A stretch of 64,000 nucleotides of DNA from Streptomyces malachitofuscus (lineage in GTDB: Bacteria > Actinomycetota > Actinomycetes > Streptomycetales > Streptomycetaceae): the NCBI RefSeq assembly GCF_014650055.1, contig NZ_BMUF01000009.1, forward strand, positions 322,405 through 386,404, in the 5' to 3' direction. Every line of letters begins with the position of its first letter. Position 1 is the stretch's first letter. The notes beneath the pieces were generated by a model. The model worked only from the letters and a program-made list of their open reading frames with translations, did not search any database and was not told the origin of the DNA. A program made the position numbers and the translations under genes. Of this stretch, positions 50,411 through 60,185 are shown piece by piece.

Positions 50411-53143
50411 CTACCCTTCAGACTCCCCCCGGATCAGCGCGAGCACGCCATCCAGCTCATCAGGCTTCACAAGAACGTCACGAGCCTTCGAACCCTCGCT
50501 CGGTCCGACGATGTTACGGGACTCCATGAGGTCCATCAGCCGGCCGGCCTTGGCGAAGCCGACGCGCAGCTTGCGCTGGAGCATGGACGTCGAGCCGAAC
50601 TGGGTGGAGACGACCAGCTCGGCCGCCTGGCACAGCAGGTCGAGGTCGTCGCCGATGTCCTCGTCGATCTCCTTCTTCTGCTTGGTCCCCACGGTGACGT
50701 CGTCCCGGAAGACGGGCGCCATCTGGTCCTTGCAGTGCCGGACGACCGCCGCGACCTCCTCCTCGGTCACGAACGCGCCCTGCATACGCGTCGGTTTGTT
50801 CGCGCCCATCGGCAGGAACAGCCCGTCGCCCTTGCCGATCAGCTTCTCGGCGCCGGCCTGGTCGAGAATGACCCGCGAGTCCGCCAGCGAGGAGGTGGCG
50901 AAGGCCAGCCGGGACGGCACGTTCGCCTTGATCAGACCGGTGACGACGTCGACGGAGGGCCGCTGGGTGGCGAGCACGAGGTGGATGCCGGCCGCCCGCG
51001 CGAGCTGGGTGATGCGCACGATGGCGTCCTCGACGTCGCGCGGGGCGACCATCATCAGGTCGGCCAGCTCGTCGACGATCACCAGCAGGTACGGGTACGG
51101 CTGAAGCTCCCGCTCACTGCCTTCGGGCGGCTTGACCTTGCCCTCGCGCACCGCGCGGTTGAAGTCGTCGATGTGCCGGTAGCCGTAGGCGGCCAGATCG
51201 TCGTAGCGCAGGTCCATCTCGCGCACGACCCACTGGAGCGCCTCGGCGGCCCGCTTGGGGTTGGTGATGATCGGCGTGATCAGGTGCGGGATGCCCTCGT
51301 ACGCCGTCAGCTCCACGCGCTTGGGGTCGACCAGGATCATCCGGACGTCCTCCGGGGTCGCCCGCATCATGACCGAGGTGATCAGGCAGTTGATGCAGGA
51401 CGACTTCCCGGAGCCGGTGGCGCCGGCGACCAGCATGTGCGGCATCTTCGCCAGCGAGTCCATGACGTAGCCGCCCTCGACGTCCTTGCCGAAGGCGACC
51501 AGCATCGGGTCGTCGTCCTCGGCGGACTCCGCGAGCCGCAGCACGTCACCGAGGTTGACCATCTCCCGGTCGGTGTTCGGGATCTCGATGCCGACCGCGG
51601 ACTTGCCGGGGATCGGGCTGATGATCCGCACGTCCGGGCTGGCGACGGCGTACGCGATGTTCTTGGTCAGCGCGGTGACCCGCTCGACCTTCACGGCCGG
51701 GCCGAGTTCCACGACATAGCGGGTGACCGTCGGGCCGCGGGTGAAGCCGGTGACGGCGGCGTCCACCTTGAACTCCGTGAAGACCTTCCGCAGTGCTTCG
51801 ACTATGGCGTCGTTGGCCGCGCTGCGCGCCTTGCCGGGGCCGCCGCGGGTGAGCAGGTCGAGCGAGGGCAGCGAGTAGGTGATGTCGCCGGAGAGCTGGA
51901 GCTGCTCGGCGCGGGGCGGCAGGTCGCGGGGTTCGCGGGGCGGCTCCTTGGTCATGTCCAGGACGCCCGCCGGGGGCTTCTCCTGCTTCGGCCTGTCCGC
52001 CTTCGGCTTCTCCTGGTGCGGGCGGGCGGCCGGAACCGGCGTCGGCGTCGTCGGCTCACGGTCGCCGGTGCTCACGCCCTGGGTCAGGTCGGCGACGATC
52101 GGCGAGGGCGGCATGCCGTGCAGCACGGCACCGTCGAGCGCTGCGGCCGCGGCGGCGGCCACGTCCACCGCGTCCATCGGCCGGTCCATGTCGGGCTGCG
52201 GCACCGCCGACCTGCGGGGCCGGGTACGGCGCCGGGACAGTGCCTCCTGCTCCGCGCCGTCCGGGTCGTACTCCTCGGGGGCCGGCCGTCGCCGGCGGCG
52301 GCTCGCGGGCAGCGCCTCGCGCCACTGATCGTCGTAGCGCGCGTCGTCCTCGCTGAACTCCTCGGGTTCGGCCTCGTGGACGAGTCCGAGCCGTACGCCG
52401 AGCAGCCGCAGGCGCTGCGGGATGGCGTTGACCGGTGTGGCCGTGACGACCAGCAGACCGAAGACGGTGAGCAGCACCAGCAGCGGCACGGCGAGGACGT
52501 CGGTCATGGTGGACGACAGCGGTGTGGCCGCGGCCCACCCGATCAGGCCGCCGGCGTCCCTTATGGCGTGCATGCCCTCGCTGCGGGCGGGCGACCCGCA
52601 CCCGATGTGGATCTGCCCGAGCACGCCGATGACGAGCGCGGACAGACCGATGACGATCCGTCCGTTGGCCTCGGGCTTCTCCGGGTGCCGGATGAACCGT
52701 ACGGCGATGACGGCGACCAGGATCGGCACCAGGAGGTCGAGCCGGCCGAAGGCACCGGTGACCAGGATCTCCACGAGGTCGCCGACGGGGCCCTTGAGGT
52801 CGGCCCAGGTACCGGCGGCGACGATCAGGGCGATGCCGAGCAGGAGCAGCGCGAGGCCGTCCTTGCGGTGCGCCGGGTCGAGGTTCCTGGCGCCCTGCCC
52901 TATGCCGCGGAAGACCGCGCCGACGGCGTGCGCGAGGCCCAGCCACAGGGCGCGTACGAGCCGGTACACGCCGCTGGTGGGGTTCGGCGCCGGTTTGGGG
53001 GCCGGCTTCTTGGCCGCGGCCTTCTTCGCCGGAGCCTTCTTCGCCGGGACCTTCTTGGCAGCGGCCTTCTTCGCCGGAGCCTTCGCGGAAGCGGCCGCCT
53101 TCTTCGCGGGCGGCTTCTTGGCTGCGGAGGGACGTGAGGCCAT
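50411..53143 (-). CDS. ftsK: DNA translocase FtsK/SpoIIIE
   Basis: This 910-residue septal DNA pump has a Lys/Ala/Pro-rich N-terminus with repeated PAKKAAAKK-like units (residues 5-52), four transmembrane helices (about 75-260) and a low-complexity linker. The motor domain carries Walker A VAGATGSGKSS (near 573-583) and LVIVDELADLMM. The C-terminal gamma winged helix (DLLCQAAELVVSTQFGSTSMLQRKLRVGFAKAGRLMD, split) reads KOPS-type sequences. FtsK clears chromosomes from sporulation septa in Streptomyces. Start ATG 53143. Confidence 0.96.
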   Translation of the reverse strand: MASRPSAAKKPPAKKAAASAKAPAKKAAAKKVPAKKAPAKKAAAKKPAPKPAPNPTSGVYRLVRALWLGLAHAVGAVFRGIGQGARNLDPAHRKDGLALLLLGIALIVAAGTWADLKGPVGDLVEILVTGAFGRLDLLVPILVAVIAVRFIRHPEKPEANGRIVIGLSALVIGVLGQIHIGCGSPARSEGMHAIRDAGGLIGWAAATPLSSTMTDVLAVPLLVLLTVFGLLVVTATPVNAIPQRLRLLGVRLGLVHEAEPEEFSEDDARYDDQWREALPASRRRRRPAPEEYDPDGAEQEALSRRRTRPRRSAVPQPDMDRPMDAVDVAAAAAAALDGAVLHGMPPSPIVADLTQGVSTGDREPTTPTPVPAARPHQEKPKADRPKQEKPPAGVLDMTKEPPREPRDLPPRAEQLQLSGDITYSLPSLDLLTRGGPGKARSAANDAIVEALRKVFTEFKVDAAVTGFTRGPTVTRYVVELGPAVKVERVTALTKNIAYAVASPDVRIISPIPGKSAVGIEIPNTDREMVNLGDVLRLAESAEDDDPMLVAFGKDVEGGYVMDSLAKMPHMLVAGATGSGKSSCINCLITSVMMRATPEDVRMILVDPKRVELTAYEGIPHLITPIITNPKRAAEALQWVVREMDLRYDDLAAYGYRHIDDFNRAVREGKVKPPEGSERELQPYPYLLVIVDELADLMMVAPRDVEDAIVRITQLARAAGIHLVLATQRPSVDVVTGLIKANVPSRLAFATSSLADSRVILDQAGAEKLIGKGDGLFLPMGANKPTRMQGAFVTEEEVAAVVRHCKDQMAPVFRDDVTVGTKQKKEIDEDIGDDLDLLCQAAELVVSTQFGSTSMLQRKLRVGFAKAGRLMDLMESRNIVGPSEGSKARDVLVKPDELDGVLALIRGESEG

Positions 53144-53317
53144 GGGTGTGAGGTTACCGGTGGAGACGGCAGGGGACACGCGTGGCGGATGCTTCACCCG
53201 TTCGTGTCGCCCTCGGCGAGGCGCGAAGCTGACGCGGGGAGCCCGGGGGACGGGCAACTGACGCCCCCTCAGGTCCGGTCCGCGGCCGACGGCCGGGCAA
53301 GGCCCCTGCGGGCGGGA

Positions 53318-53995
53318 TCAGTTCTGCGAGGGCACCGACGACGCGCTGCCGGTTCCCGGCTCCAGGGCGTCCAGCGCCCGCCGCAACCCCGTGAGCTTGC
53401 GCTCCAGATGGGCCGCCGTGGCCACCGCGGCAGCATCGGTCGACTCGTCGTTGAGCTGCTTGGTCAGCGCCTCGGCCTGCTCCTCGACGGCCGCGAGCCG
53501 CGCCGAGAGCTCGGCGAGCAGTCCCGCCGACTCCTTGGCCTCGCCGACCTCCTTCTCGCCGCCCTCCAGCTGGAGCCGCAGCAGCGACGCCTGCTCCCTC
53601 AGCTGGCAGTTCTTCATGTACAGCTCGACGAAGACCGAGACCTTCGCACGCAGCACCCACGGGTCGAACGGCTTGGAGATGTAGTCCACCGCCCCCGCCG
53701 CGTACCCGCGGAAGGTGTGGTGCGGGCCGTGGTTGATCGCGGTGAGGAAGATGATCGGGATGTCCCGGGTCCGCTCCCGCCGCTTGATGTGCGCGGCCGT
53801 CTCGAAACCGTCCATGCCCGGCATCTGGACATCCAGCAGAATGACCGCGAAATCGTCCGTGAGCAGTGCCTTGAGCGCCTCTTCCCCGGACGATGCCCGC
53901 ACCAGCGTCTGATCGAGCGCCGAGAGGATCGCCTCCAGCGCCAGCAGATTCTCCGGCCGGTCATCGACCAGGAGGATCTTGGCCTTCTGCACCAT
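53318..53995 (-). CDS. osaB: Response regulator OsaB (osmoadaptation)
   Basis: This 225-residue regulator has an N-terminal receiver with acidic pair DD (11-12), phospho-acceptor Asp55 (VILLDVQMPGMDGF) and Lys in SKPFDPW. A predicted coiled coil follows (about 130-200: REQASLLRLQLEGG, LSARLAAVEEQAEALTKQL). There is no DNA-binding output domain, so output is probably by protein contact. ATG 53995 has GGAGGG 6 bases upstream. It lies next to the hybrid kinase osaA and matches, from memory, SCO5749, needed for growth after osmotic shock. Confidence 0.94.
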   Translation of the reverse strand: MVQKAKILLVDDRPENLLALEAILSALDQTLVRASSGEEALKALLTDDFAVILLDVQMPGMDGFETAAHIKRRERTRDIPIIFLTAINHGPHHTFRGYAAGAVDYISKPFDPWVLRAKVSVFVELYMKNCQLREQASLLRLQLEGGEKEVGEAKESAGLLAELSARLAAVEEQAEALTKQLNDESTDAAAVATAAHLERKLTGLRRALDALEPGTGSASSVPSQN

Positions 53996-54302
53996 GGCCC
54001 GCCCTCCTCGCCCCGGCTTGGGGCCTCCCCTGTCCGCAGGACCTGGGGATGTACCTGTGGGTACCGCCCCAGGGGACGACTCCCTTGCGCCGCCCGTCCT
54101 TGTGCCGGTCATCGTAGCCGCACCCCGCCTGTCGCCACACCCTGTCACCGCGATGTCACTGTGCACATAGCAGAAACGCGGCGGGAGACCAGAAGGTTCC
54201 CCGAATCCCGTACTTCTACACGACTTCGCGCGCACCGCCTCAGCAACTCCGAGTGAACACCGAAGCTTCCCGTCACATTCACGCGCCCTCCAGGCGCCGG
54301 TC
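53996..54302 (-). promoter_or_regulatory. osaA-osaB spacer with possible osaB promoter
   Basis: This 307-bp spacer contains, on the minus strand, TGTGGC (54134-54139) and TACGAT (54111-54116) separated by 17 bp, a plausible housekeeping-type promoter for osaB. The -35 match is weak. No small gene seen. Confidence 0.4.
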
Positions 54303-57300
54303 TCACTCCCCCCGCATCCACTGCTCCATCACCGACAGCAGATGGTCGGGGTCGACCGGCTTGGTCACGTAGTCGGAGGCGCCCGACTCGATCGCCTTCT
54401 CCCGGTCGCCCTTCATCGCCTTCGCGGTGAGGGCGATGATCGGGAGTCCGGCGAACTGCGGCATCCGGCGGATCGCCGTGGTCGTGGCGTACCCGTCCAT
54501 CTCGGGCATCATGATGTCCATCAGCACGACCGCCACGTCGTCGTGCTGCTCCAGCACCTCGATGCCCTCCCGGCCGTTCTCCGCGTACAGCACGGACAGG
54601 CCGTGCTGCTCGAGGACGCTGGTGAGCGCGAAGACGTTGCGGATGTCGTCGTCGACGATCAGCACCTTCTGCCCGCCGAAGCGGATACCGCGGCGCGACG
54701 TGCGGGGCGCCGGCTCCTGCTCCGCCACCGGCCACTGCTCCGGCTCGACGGCGGGCCGCTGCTCGAGCGAGACCCTGCGACGGCGCCGGAACAGCGCGGC
54801 CGGACCGTTCTGGGTGTCCCGGTACGACTTCACCTCGGCCGGTGTCTCGGCCTGCGGCGCGGACAGCTCCGCCGACGCCACCAGGTCCCCGGCGTCCAGC
54901 GGCGTCATGGGCTGGGCGTAACCGTGCGGCGGCAGCTCGCTCGGGTGCAGCGGCAGGTACAGCGTGAACGTCGAGCCGCGGCCCGGCTCGCTCTGCGCGT
55001 GGATCTCACCGCCGAGCAGCTGGGCGATCTCCCGCGAGATGGACAGCCCGAGCCCCGTGCCGCCGTACTTGCGGCTGGTGGTGCCGTCGGCCTGCTTGAA
55101 CGCCTCGAAGATCACCCGCATCTTGCCGGCCGCGATGCCGATACCCGTGTCGCTCACCGAGAACGCGATCAGGTCCGCGTCCGGGTCGGTCAGCGAACCG
55201 GCCTCCAGCAGCTGCTCCCGGATGGCCTGCGGGACGTCGTCACGGGCGGGCCGGATGACCAGCTCCACCGATCCGGAGTCGGTGAACTTCACCGCGTTGG
55301 ACAGCAGGTTCCGCAGCACCTGCAGCAGCCGCTGCTCGTCGGTGTGCAGCGTGGCGGGCAGCTCCGGCGAGATGCGTACGGACAGGTCCAGGCCCTTCTC
55401 CGCGGTCAGCGGCCGGAAGGTGGCCTCCACGTAGTCCACCAGCTGGACGAGCGCGATACGCGTCGGGGAGACGTCCATCTTGCCCGCCTCGACCTTCGAC
55501 AGGTCCAGGATGTCGTTGATGAGCTGGAGCAGGTCGGACCCGGCGCCGTGGATGGTCTCGGCGAACTCGACCTGCTTCGGGGACAGGTTCGCGTCGGCGT
55601 TGTCGGCGAGCAACTTGGCCAGGATCAGCAGCGAGTTCAGCGGCGTACGCAGCTCGTGCGACATGTTGGCCAGGAACTCGCTCTTGTAGCGCATGGACAC
55701 GGCGAGCTGCTCGGCGCGCTCCTCCAGGACCTGCCGCGCCTCCTCGATCTCGGTGTTCTTCACCTCGATGTCGCGGTTCTGGCGGGCCAGCAGCTCGGCC
55801 TTCTCCTCCAGTTCGGCGTTGGACGCCTGGAGCGCCTTCTGCCGCTGCTCCAATTCCGCCGAACGCTCCCGGAGTTGCTCGGTCAGCTCCTGGGACTGCG
55901 CCAGCAGCCGCTCGGTCTTGGTGTTGACCGAAATCGTGTTGACGCTCGTCGCGATCATTTCGGCGATCTGGTTGAGGAAGTCCTTCTGGATCGCCGTGAA
56001 GGGCGTGAACGACGCCAGCTCGATGACGCCGAGCACCTTCCCCTCGAACACCACCGGGAGCACGATCACCTGGGCCGGCGGTGCCTCCCCGAGCCCCGAG
56101 GAGATCTTCAGATAGCCGCTGGGCGCGTTCTCGACCAGGATCGTGCGCTTCTCCATGGCGGCCGTCCCGACGAGCCCCTCACCGGGCTGGAACGACGTCG
56201 GCATGGACCCCATGGAGTAGCCGTACGAGCCGAGCATGCGCAGCTCGAACTGGTCGTCGTCCGCCGCGTTCAGGTCCTCGCCGTCGACCAGCGGCATCGC
56301 CAGGAAGAACGCGCCGTGCTGCGCGGACACCACCGGCGTCAGCTCACTCATGATCAGCGAGGCCACGTCGTCCAGGTCGCGGCGACCCTGCATCAGCGCG
56401 GAGATCCGGGCGAGATTGCCCTTGAGCCAGTCCTGCTCCTTGTTGGCGATCGTGGTGTCGCGCAGGTTGGCGATCATCTTGTTGATGTAGTCCTGGAGTT
56501 CCTGGATCTCCCCGGACGCGTCCACGTCGATCTTCAGGTTCAGGTCGCCGCGGGTCACCGCGGTCGCCACCCGCGCGATGGCACGCACCTGCCGGGTGAG
56601 ATTCCCGGCCATCTCGTTCACCGACTCGGTCAGGTCCCGCCAGGTCCCGTCGACGTCGCGCACGCGGGCCTGGCCGCCCAGCTGGCCCTCGGTGCCCACC
56701 TCGCGGGCCACCCGGGTGACCTCCTCGGCGAACGACGACAGCTGGTCCACCATCGTGTTGATGGTCGTCTTCAGCTCGAGGATCTCACCGCGCGCGTCGA
56801 TGTCGATCTTCTTCGTGAGGTCGCCCTTGGCGATGGCCGTCGTCACCATGGCGATGTTGCGCACCTGACCGGTCAGGTTGGACGCCATCTGGTTCACCGA
56901 CTCGGTGAGGTCCTTCCACGTGCCGGCCACGCCCGGCACATGCGCCTGACCGCCCAGGATGCCGTCCGTGCCCACCTCGCGGGCCACCTTGGTGACCTGC
57001 TCGGCGAACGCGCTCAGCGTCTTCACCATGATGTTGATGGTGTCGGCGAGCTGCGCCACCTCACCGCGCGCCTCGATGCTGACCTGCCGGGTCAGGTCGC
57101 CGTTGGCGACGGCCGCGGAGACCTGGGAGATGTTCCGCACCTGCGTGGTCAGGTTCTTCGCCATCAGGTTGACGTTGTCGCTCAGGTCCTTCCAGATACC
57201 CGTGACACCCGGCACGTGCGCCTGGCCGCCCAGGATGCCCTCGGTGCCCACCTCGCGGGCCACCCGGGTCACCTGCTCGGCGAACGACGACAGCTGGTCC

Positions 57301-59771
57301 ACCATCGTGTTGACGGTGGTGACCAGCTCGAGGATCTCGCCCTTGGCGTCGACCGTGATCTTCTTCGACAGGTCGCCCTTGGCCACCGCGGTGGTGACCT
57401 CGGCGATGTTGCGCACCTGGAGGGTCAGGTTGTTCGCCATGCCGTTCACGGACTGCGTGAGGTCCTTCCAGGTGCCGGAGACACCCTGCACCTCGGCCTG
57501 GCCTCCGAGGATGCCCTCCGTACCCACCTCGCGGGCCACCCGGGTCACCTCTTCGGCGAACGACGACAGCTGGTCGACCATCGTGTTCAGCGTGTTCTTC
57601 AGCTCGAGGATCTCCCCGCGCGCGTCCACGGTGATCTTCTGCGACAGGTCGCCGCGCGCCACCGCCGTCGCCACCTGCGCGATGTTGCGCACCTGGCCGG
57701 TCAGATTGGACGCCATGCCGTTCACGGAGTCCGTCAGGTCCCGCCACACACCGGCGACCCCGGGAACCTGCGCCTGACCGCCCAGACGGCCCTCCGTACC
57801 CACCTCACGGGCCACCCGGGTCACCTGGTCGGCGAAGGAGGACAGCTGGTCCACCATCGTGTTGATGGTGTTCTTCAGCTCGAGGATCTCCCCGCGCGCG
57901 TCGACGTCGATCTTCTGCGACAGGTCACCCCGCGCGACGGCCGTCGTGACCTGCGCGATGTTGCGCACCTGACCGGTCAGGTTCGACGCCATCGAGTTGA
58001 CGGAGTCGGTGAGCTCCTTCCAGGTGCCCGACACGCCGTCCACGCGCGCCTGACCGCCCAGCCGCCCCTCGGTGCCCACGTCCCGGGCCATCCGCGTGAC
58101 CTGGTCGGCGAAGCTCGACAGCTGGTCCACCATGGTGTTCACGGTGTTCTTCAGCTGGAGCATCTCGCCGGAGACGTCCACCGTGACCTTCTGCGACAGG
58201 TCACCGTTGGCGACCGCCGTCGTCACCTGGGCGATGTTCCTCACCTGTCCGGTGAGGTTGCGGAACGCGGTGTTGACGGAGTCCGTCAGGTCCTTCCACG
58301 TCCCCGCCGCACCCGGCACCTGCGCCTGGCCGCCCAGCTCGCCCTCGACGCCGATCTCGCGCGCCACCCGCGTGACCTCGGCACCGAAGGCGGACAGCTG
58401 GTCGACCATCGTGTTGACGGTGTTCTTCAGCTCCAGCATCTCGCCGGCCACGTCCACGGTGACCTTCTGCGACAGGTCGCCGTTGGCGACCGCCGTCGTC
58501 ACCGCCGCGATGTCCCGCACCTGAGTGGTCAGGTTCCGGAACACCGTGTTGACGGAATCCGTCAGGTCCTTCCACGTCCCCGCCGCACCCGGCACATTCG
58601 CCTGACCGCCCAGCCGGCCCTCGGCCCCGACCTCGTTGGCGACCCGCGTGACCTCGTCGGCGAAGATCCGCAGCGTCTCGGTCATCTGGTTGATCGTCTC
58701 GGCGAGCTGCGCGACCTCACCGCGCGCCGGCACCGTCACCTTCCGCGACAGATCACCGTTGGCGACCGCGGTCGTCACCTCGGCGATCCCGCGCACCTGG
58801 GCGGTGAGATTGCCGGCCATGGTGTTGACGGAGTCGGTGAGCTCCTTCCACACGCCGTCCACCCCGGGCACCTGCGCCTGACCGCCCAGAGCGCCCTCGG
58901 TGCCCACCTCGCGCGCCACCCGGGTCACCTCGGAGGAGAACGCGGAGAGCTGGTCCACCATCGTGTTGACGGTGTTCTTCAGCTCGAGCATCTCGCCCTC
59001 GACGTGCACGGTGACCTTGCGCGACAGATCACCGCTCGCGACGGCCGTCGTCACCAGCGCGATGTCCCGCACCTGCGCCGTCAGCCGCTCCGCCATCGTG
59101 TTGACGGAGTCCGTCAGGTCCTTCCACGAACCCGACATGCCGCGGACCTGGGCCTGTCCGCCCAGCTTGCCCTCGGTGCCCACCTCGCTGGCCACCCGGG
59201 TGACCTCGTCGGTGAAGGTCGACAACTGGTCGACCAGGTTGTTCACGGTCCGCGCGACCTTGAGGAACTCGCCCCGCAGCGGATGCCCGGCCCCCTCCGG
59301 CGCCGCCTGCGTCCGCAGCTCCATGCGCGGCGACAGATCGCCCTCGGCCACGGCCGACAGCACCCGGCTGACCTCGGAGACCGGCCGCACGAGGTCGTCG
59401 ACCAGCGCGTTCGAGTTGTCGATCGCGGTCGCCCAGGAGCCCTCGGAGGCCCCCGTCTCCAGCCGCTCCGTGAGCTTTCCCTCACGGCCGACCATGCGGC
59501 GCACCCGCGCCAGCTCGCCTGTCAGGTGGAGATTGCGGTCGGCCACCTCGTTGAAGACCGCCGCGATCTCCGACATCACGCCGTCGCCGGACACCGTGAG
59601 CCGCTTGCGGAAGTTGCCGTCCCGCATCGACACCAACGCCACCAGGAGACGGTTCAGGGCCGCCGTGTCCACCGTCGTGGTCGCGCCCCGCCCCTTTCCC
59701 GGCTTGCTCAGGGACTGTCCGCCTTTCGCGCGCGTCGTCTTCGTGCCCCGCGTCGCTGCGCCAGACTCCAC
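54303..59771 (-). CDS. osaA: Hybrid histidine kinase OsaA with HAMP array
   Basis: This 1822-residue cytoplasmic-looking sensor has no clear transmembrane helix at its N-terminus. Residues about 60-1130 form some 12 successive HAMP-type units with a 92-residue period (each with AVAxGDLSxKI and NTMVDQLSSFAxxVTRVA). A GAF domain follows (about 1180-1340), then coiled coil, HisKA with His1372 (MSHELRTPL), HATPase (DNGIGI-type and GLGLSISREIAQLLGG) and a C-terminal receiver with Asp1752 (LMDIMMPEMDGY). GTG 59771 has GGAGGGA upstream. It matches, from memory, OsaA (SCO5748), partner of OsaB. Confidence 0.95.
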   Translation of the reverse strand: MESGAATRGTKTTRAKGGQSLSKPGKGRGATTTVDTAALNRLLVALVSMRDGNFRKRLTVSGDGVMSEIAAVFNEVADRNLHLTGELARVRRMVGREGKLTERLETGASEGSWATAIDNSNALVDDLVRPVSEVSRVLSAVAEGDLSPRMELRTQAAPEGAGHPLRGEFLKVARTVNNLVDQLSTFTDEVTRVASEVGTEGKLGGQAQVRGMSGSWKDLTDSVNTMAERLTAQVRDIALVTTAVASGDLSRKVTVHVEGEMLELKNTVNTMVDQLSAFSSEVTRVAREVGTEGALGGQAQVPGVDGVWKELTDSVNTMAGNLTAQVRGIAEVTTAVANGDLSRKVTVPARGEVAQLAETINQMTETLRIFADEVTRVANEVGAEGRLGGQANVPGAAGTWKDLTDSVNTVFRNLTTQVRDIAAVTTAVANGDLSQKVTVDVAGEMLELKNTVNTMVDQLSAFGAEVTRVAREIGVEGELGGQAQVPGAAGTWKDLTDSVNTAFRNLTGQVRNIAQVTTAVANGDLSQKVTVDVSGEMLQLKNTVNTMVDQLSSFADQVTRMARDVGTEGRLGGQARVDGVSGTWKELTDSVNSMASNLTGQVRNIAQVTTAVARGDLSQKIDVDARGEILELKNTINTMVDQLSSFADQVTRVAREVGTEGRLGGQAQVPGVAGVWRDLTDSVNGMASNLTGQVRNIAQVATAVARGDLSQKITVDARGEILELKNTLNTMVDQLSSFAEEVTRVAREVGTEGILGGQAEVQGVSGTWKDLTQSVNGMANNLTLQVRNIAEVTTAVAKGDLSKKITVDAKGEILELVTTVNTMVDQLSSFAEQVTRVAREVGTEGILGGQAHVPGVTGIWKDLSDNVNLMAKNLTTQVRNISQVSAAVANGDLTRQVSIEARGEVAQLADTINIMVKTLSAFAEQVTKVAREVGTDGILGGQAHVPGVAGTWKDLTESVNQMASNLTGQVRNIAMVTTAIAKGDLTKKIDIDARGEILELKTTINTMVDQLSSFAEEVTRVAREVGTEGQLGGQARVRDVDGTWRDLTESVNEMAGNLTRQVRAIARVATAVTRGDLNLKIDVDASGEIQELQDYINKMIANLRDTTIANKEQDWLKGNLARISALMQGRRDLDDVASLIMSELTPVVSAQHGAFFLAMPLVDGEDLNAADDDQFELRMLGSYGYSMGSMPTSFQPGEGLVGTAAMEKRTILVENAPSGYLKISSGLGEAPPAQVIVLPVVFEGKVLGVIELASFTPFTAIQKDFLNQIAEMIATSVNTISVNTKTERLLAQSQELTEQLRERSAELEQRQKALQASNAELEEKAELLARQNRDIEVKNTEIEEARQVLEERAEQLAVSMRYKSEFLANMSHELRTPLNSLLILAKLLADNADANLSPKQVEFAETIHGAGSDLLQLINDILDLSKVEAGKMDVSPTRIALVQLVDYVEATFRPLTAEKGLDLSVRISPELPATLHTDEQRLLQVLRNLLSNAVKFTDSGSVELVIRPARDDVPQAIREQLLEAGSLTDPDADLIAFSVSDTGIGIAAGKMRVIFEAFKQADGTTSRKYGGTGLGLSISREIAQLLGGEIHAQSEPGRGSTFTLYLPLHPSELPPHGYAQPMTPLDAGDLVASAELSAPQAETPAEVKSYRDTQNGPAALFRRRRRVSLEQRPAVEPEQWPVAEQEPAPRTSRRGIRFGGQKVLIVDDDIRNVFALTSVLEQHGLSVLYAENGREGIEVLEQHDDVAVVLMDIMMPEMDGYATTTAIRRMPQFAGLPIIALTAKAMKGDREKAIESGASDYVTKPVDPDHLLSVMEQWMRGE
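56480..59600 (-). repeat. Tandem HAMP-coding repeats, about 276-bp period
   Basis: About eleven copies of a 276-bp unit encode the HAMP modules of OsaA. A shared segment (plus-strand CCCACCTCGCGGGCCAC and variants) recurs near 56695, 57245, 57520 and 57795. Adjacent copies are close enough to allow recombination, yet the reading frame is intact. Confidence 0.8.
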
Positions 59772-60185
59772 TGTGTCCCTCCCGCAGGGGTCGACCGTTA
59801 CCGCTGTGCTCGGGCGCACCACCAGGGGGCGTCCCGTTACTACTGTGCTTTTTCCGTACTACCGCGATGTGCTGCCCGACGTTCCAAGGTGCCGCCAGGG
59901 GGCTGCTGCCCACCCGGCGCGGAAGGCACACGGCCTGCCCGGACCTTCACTTCAAGCCTGCCCAGTGTTTCACCCCCGCCGAACAAGGCCATAACAGTTC
60001 GGCAGCTTCGCACATCGTCCGCACACCCGCCGGATGGCGAACACCTCCGGACGGAAACACAGCAGACCGGCATCCGCTCGGACCGCGAAGGTAAGTAACC
60101 TTGCATCCGGCTGTCCAGCCACGCCGGTCCGTCCGGCCTGGGCGGTGGCAGGAGACGAGCGGGCATCGGAGGGGCGGCCGCACAC
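59772..60185. promoter_or_regulatory. osaA/osaC divergent region
   Basis: This 414-bp spacer between divergent osaA and osaC contains a perfect inverted repeat GCCGAAC-N12-GTTCGGC (59978-59984 with 59997-60003), a candidate operator. A shorter AAGGT-AAGTA-ACCTT element lies at 60088-60102. No SigB-type promoter could be assigned with confidence. Confidence 0.45.

Noticed and set aside
56480..59600. The regular repeats as a CRISPR or satellite array
   Set aside because: The 276-bp unit is a coding repeat in phase with the HAMP modules; there are no short identical repeats with unique spacers.
54342..60098. A 1918-codon open frame on the plus strand, antisense to osaA
   Set aside because: It mirrors the HAMP repeats of osaA, has no domain resemblance, and is typical of the open antisense frames produced by high-GC codon bias.
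60088..60102. AAGGT-AAGTA-ACCTT as a possible iron (DmdR/IdeR) box before osaC
   Set aside because: The spacer between AGGT and ACCT is 5 bp instead of 7, and the outer TTA/TAA bases are absent.
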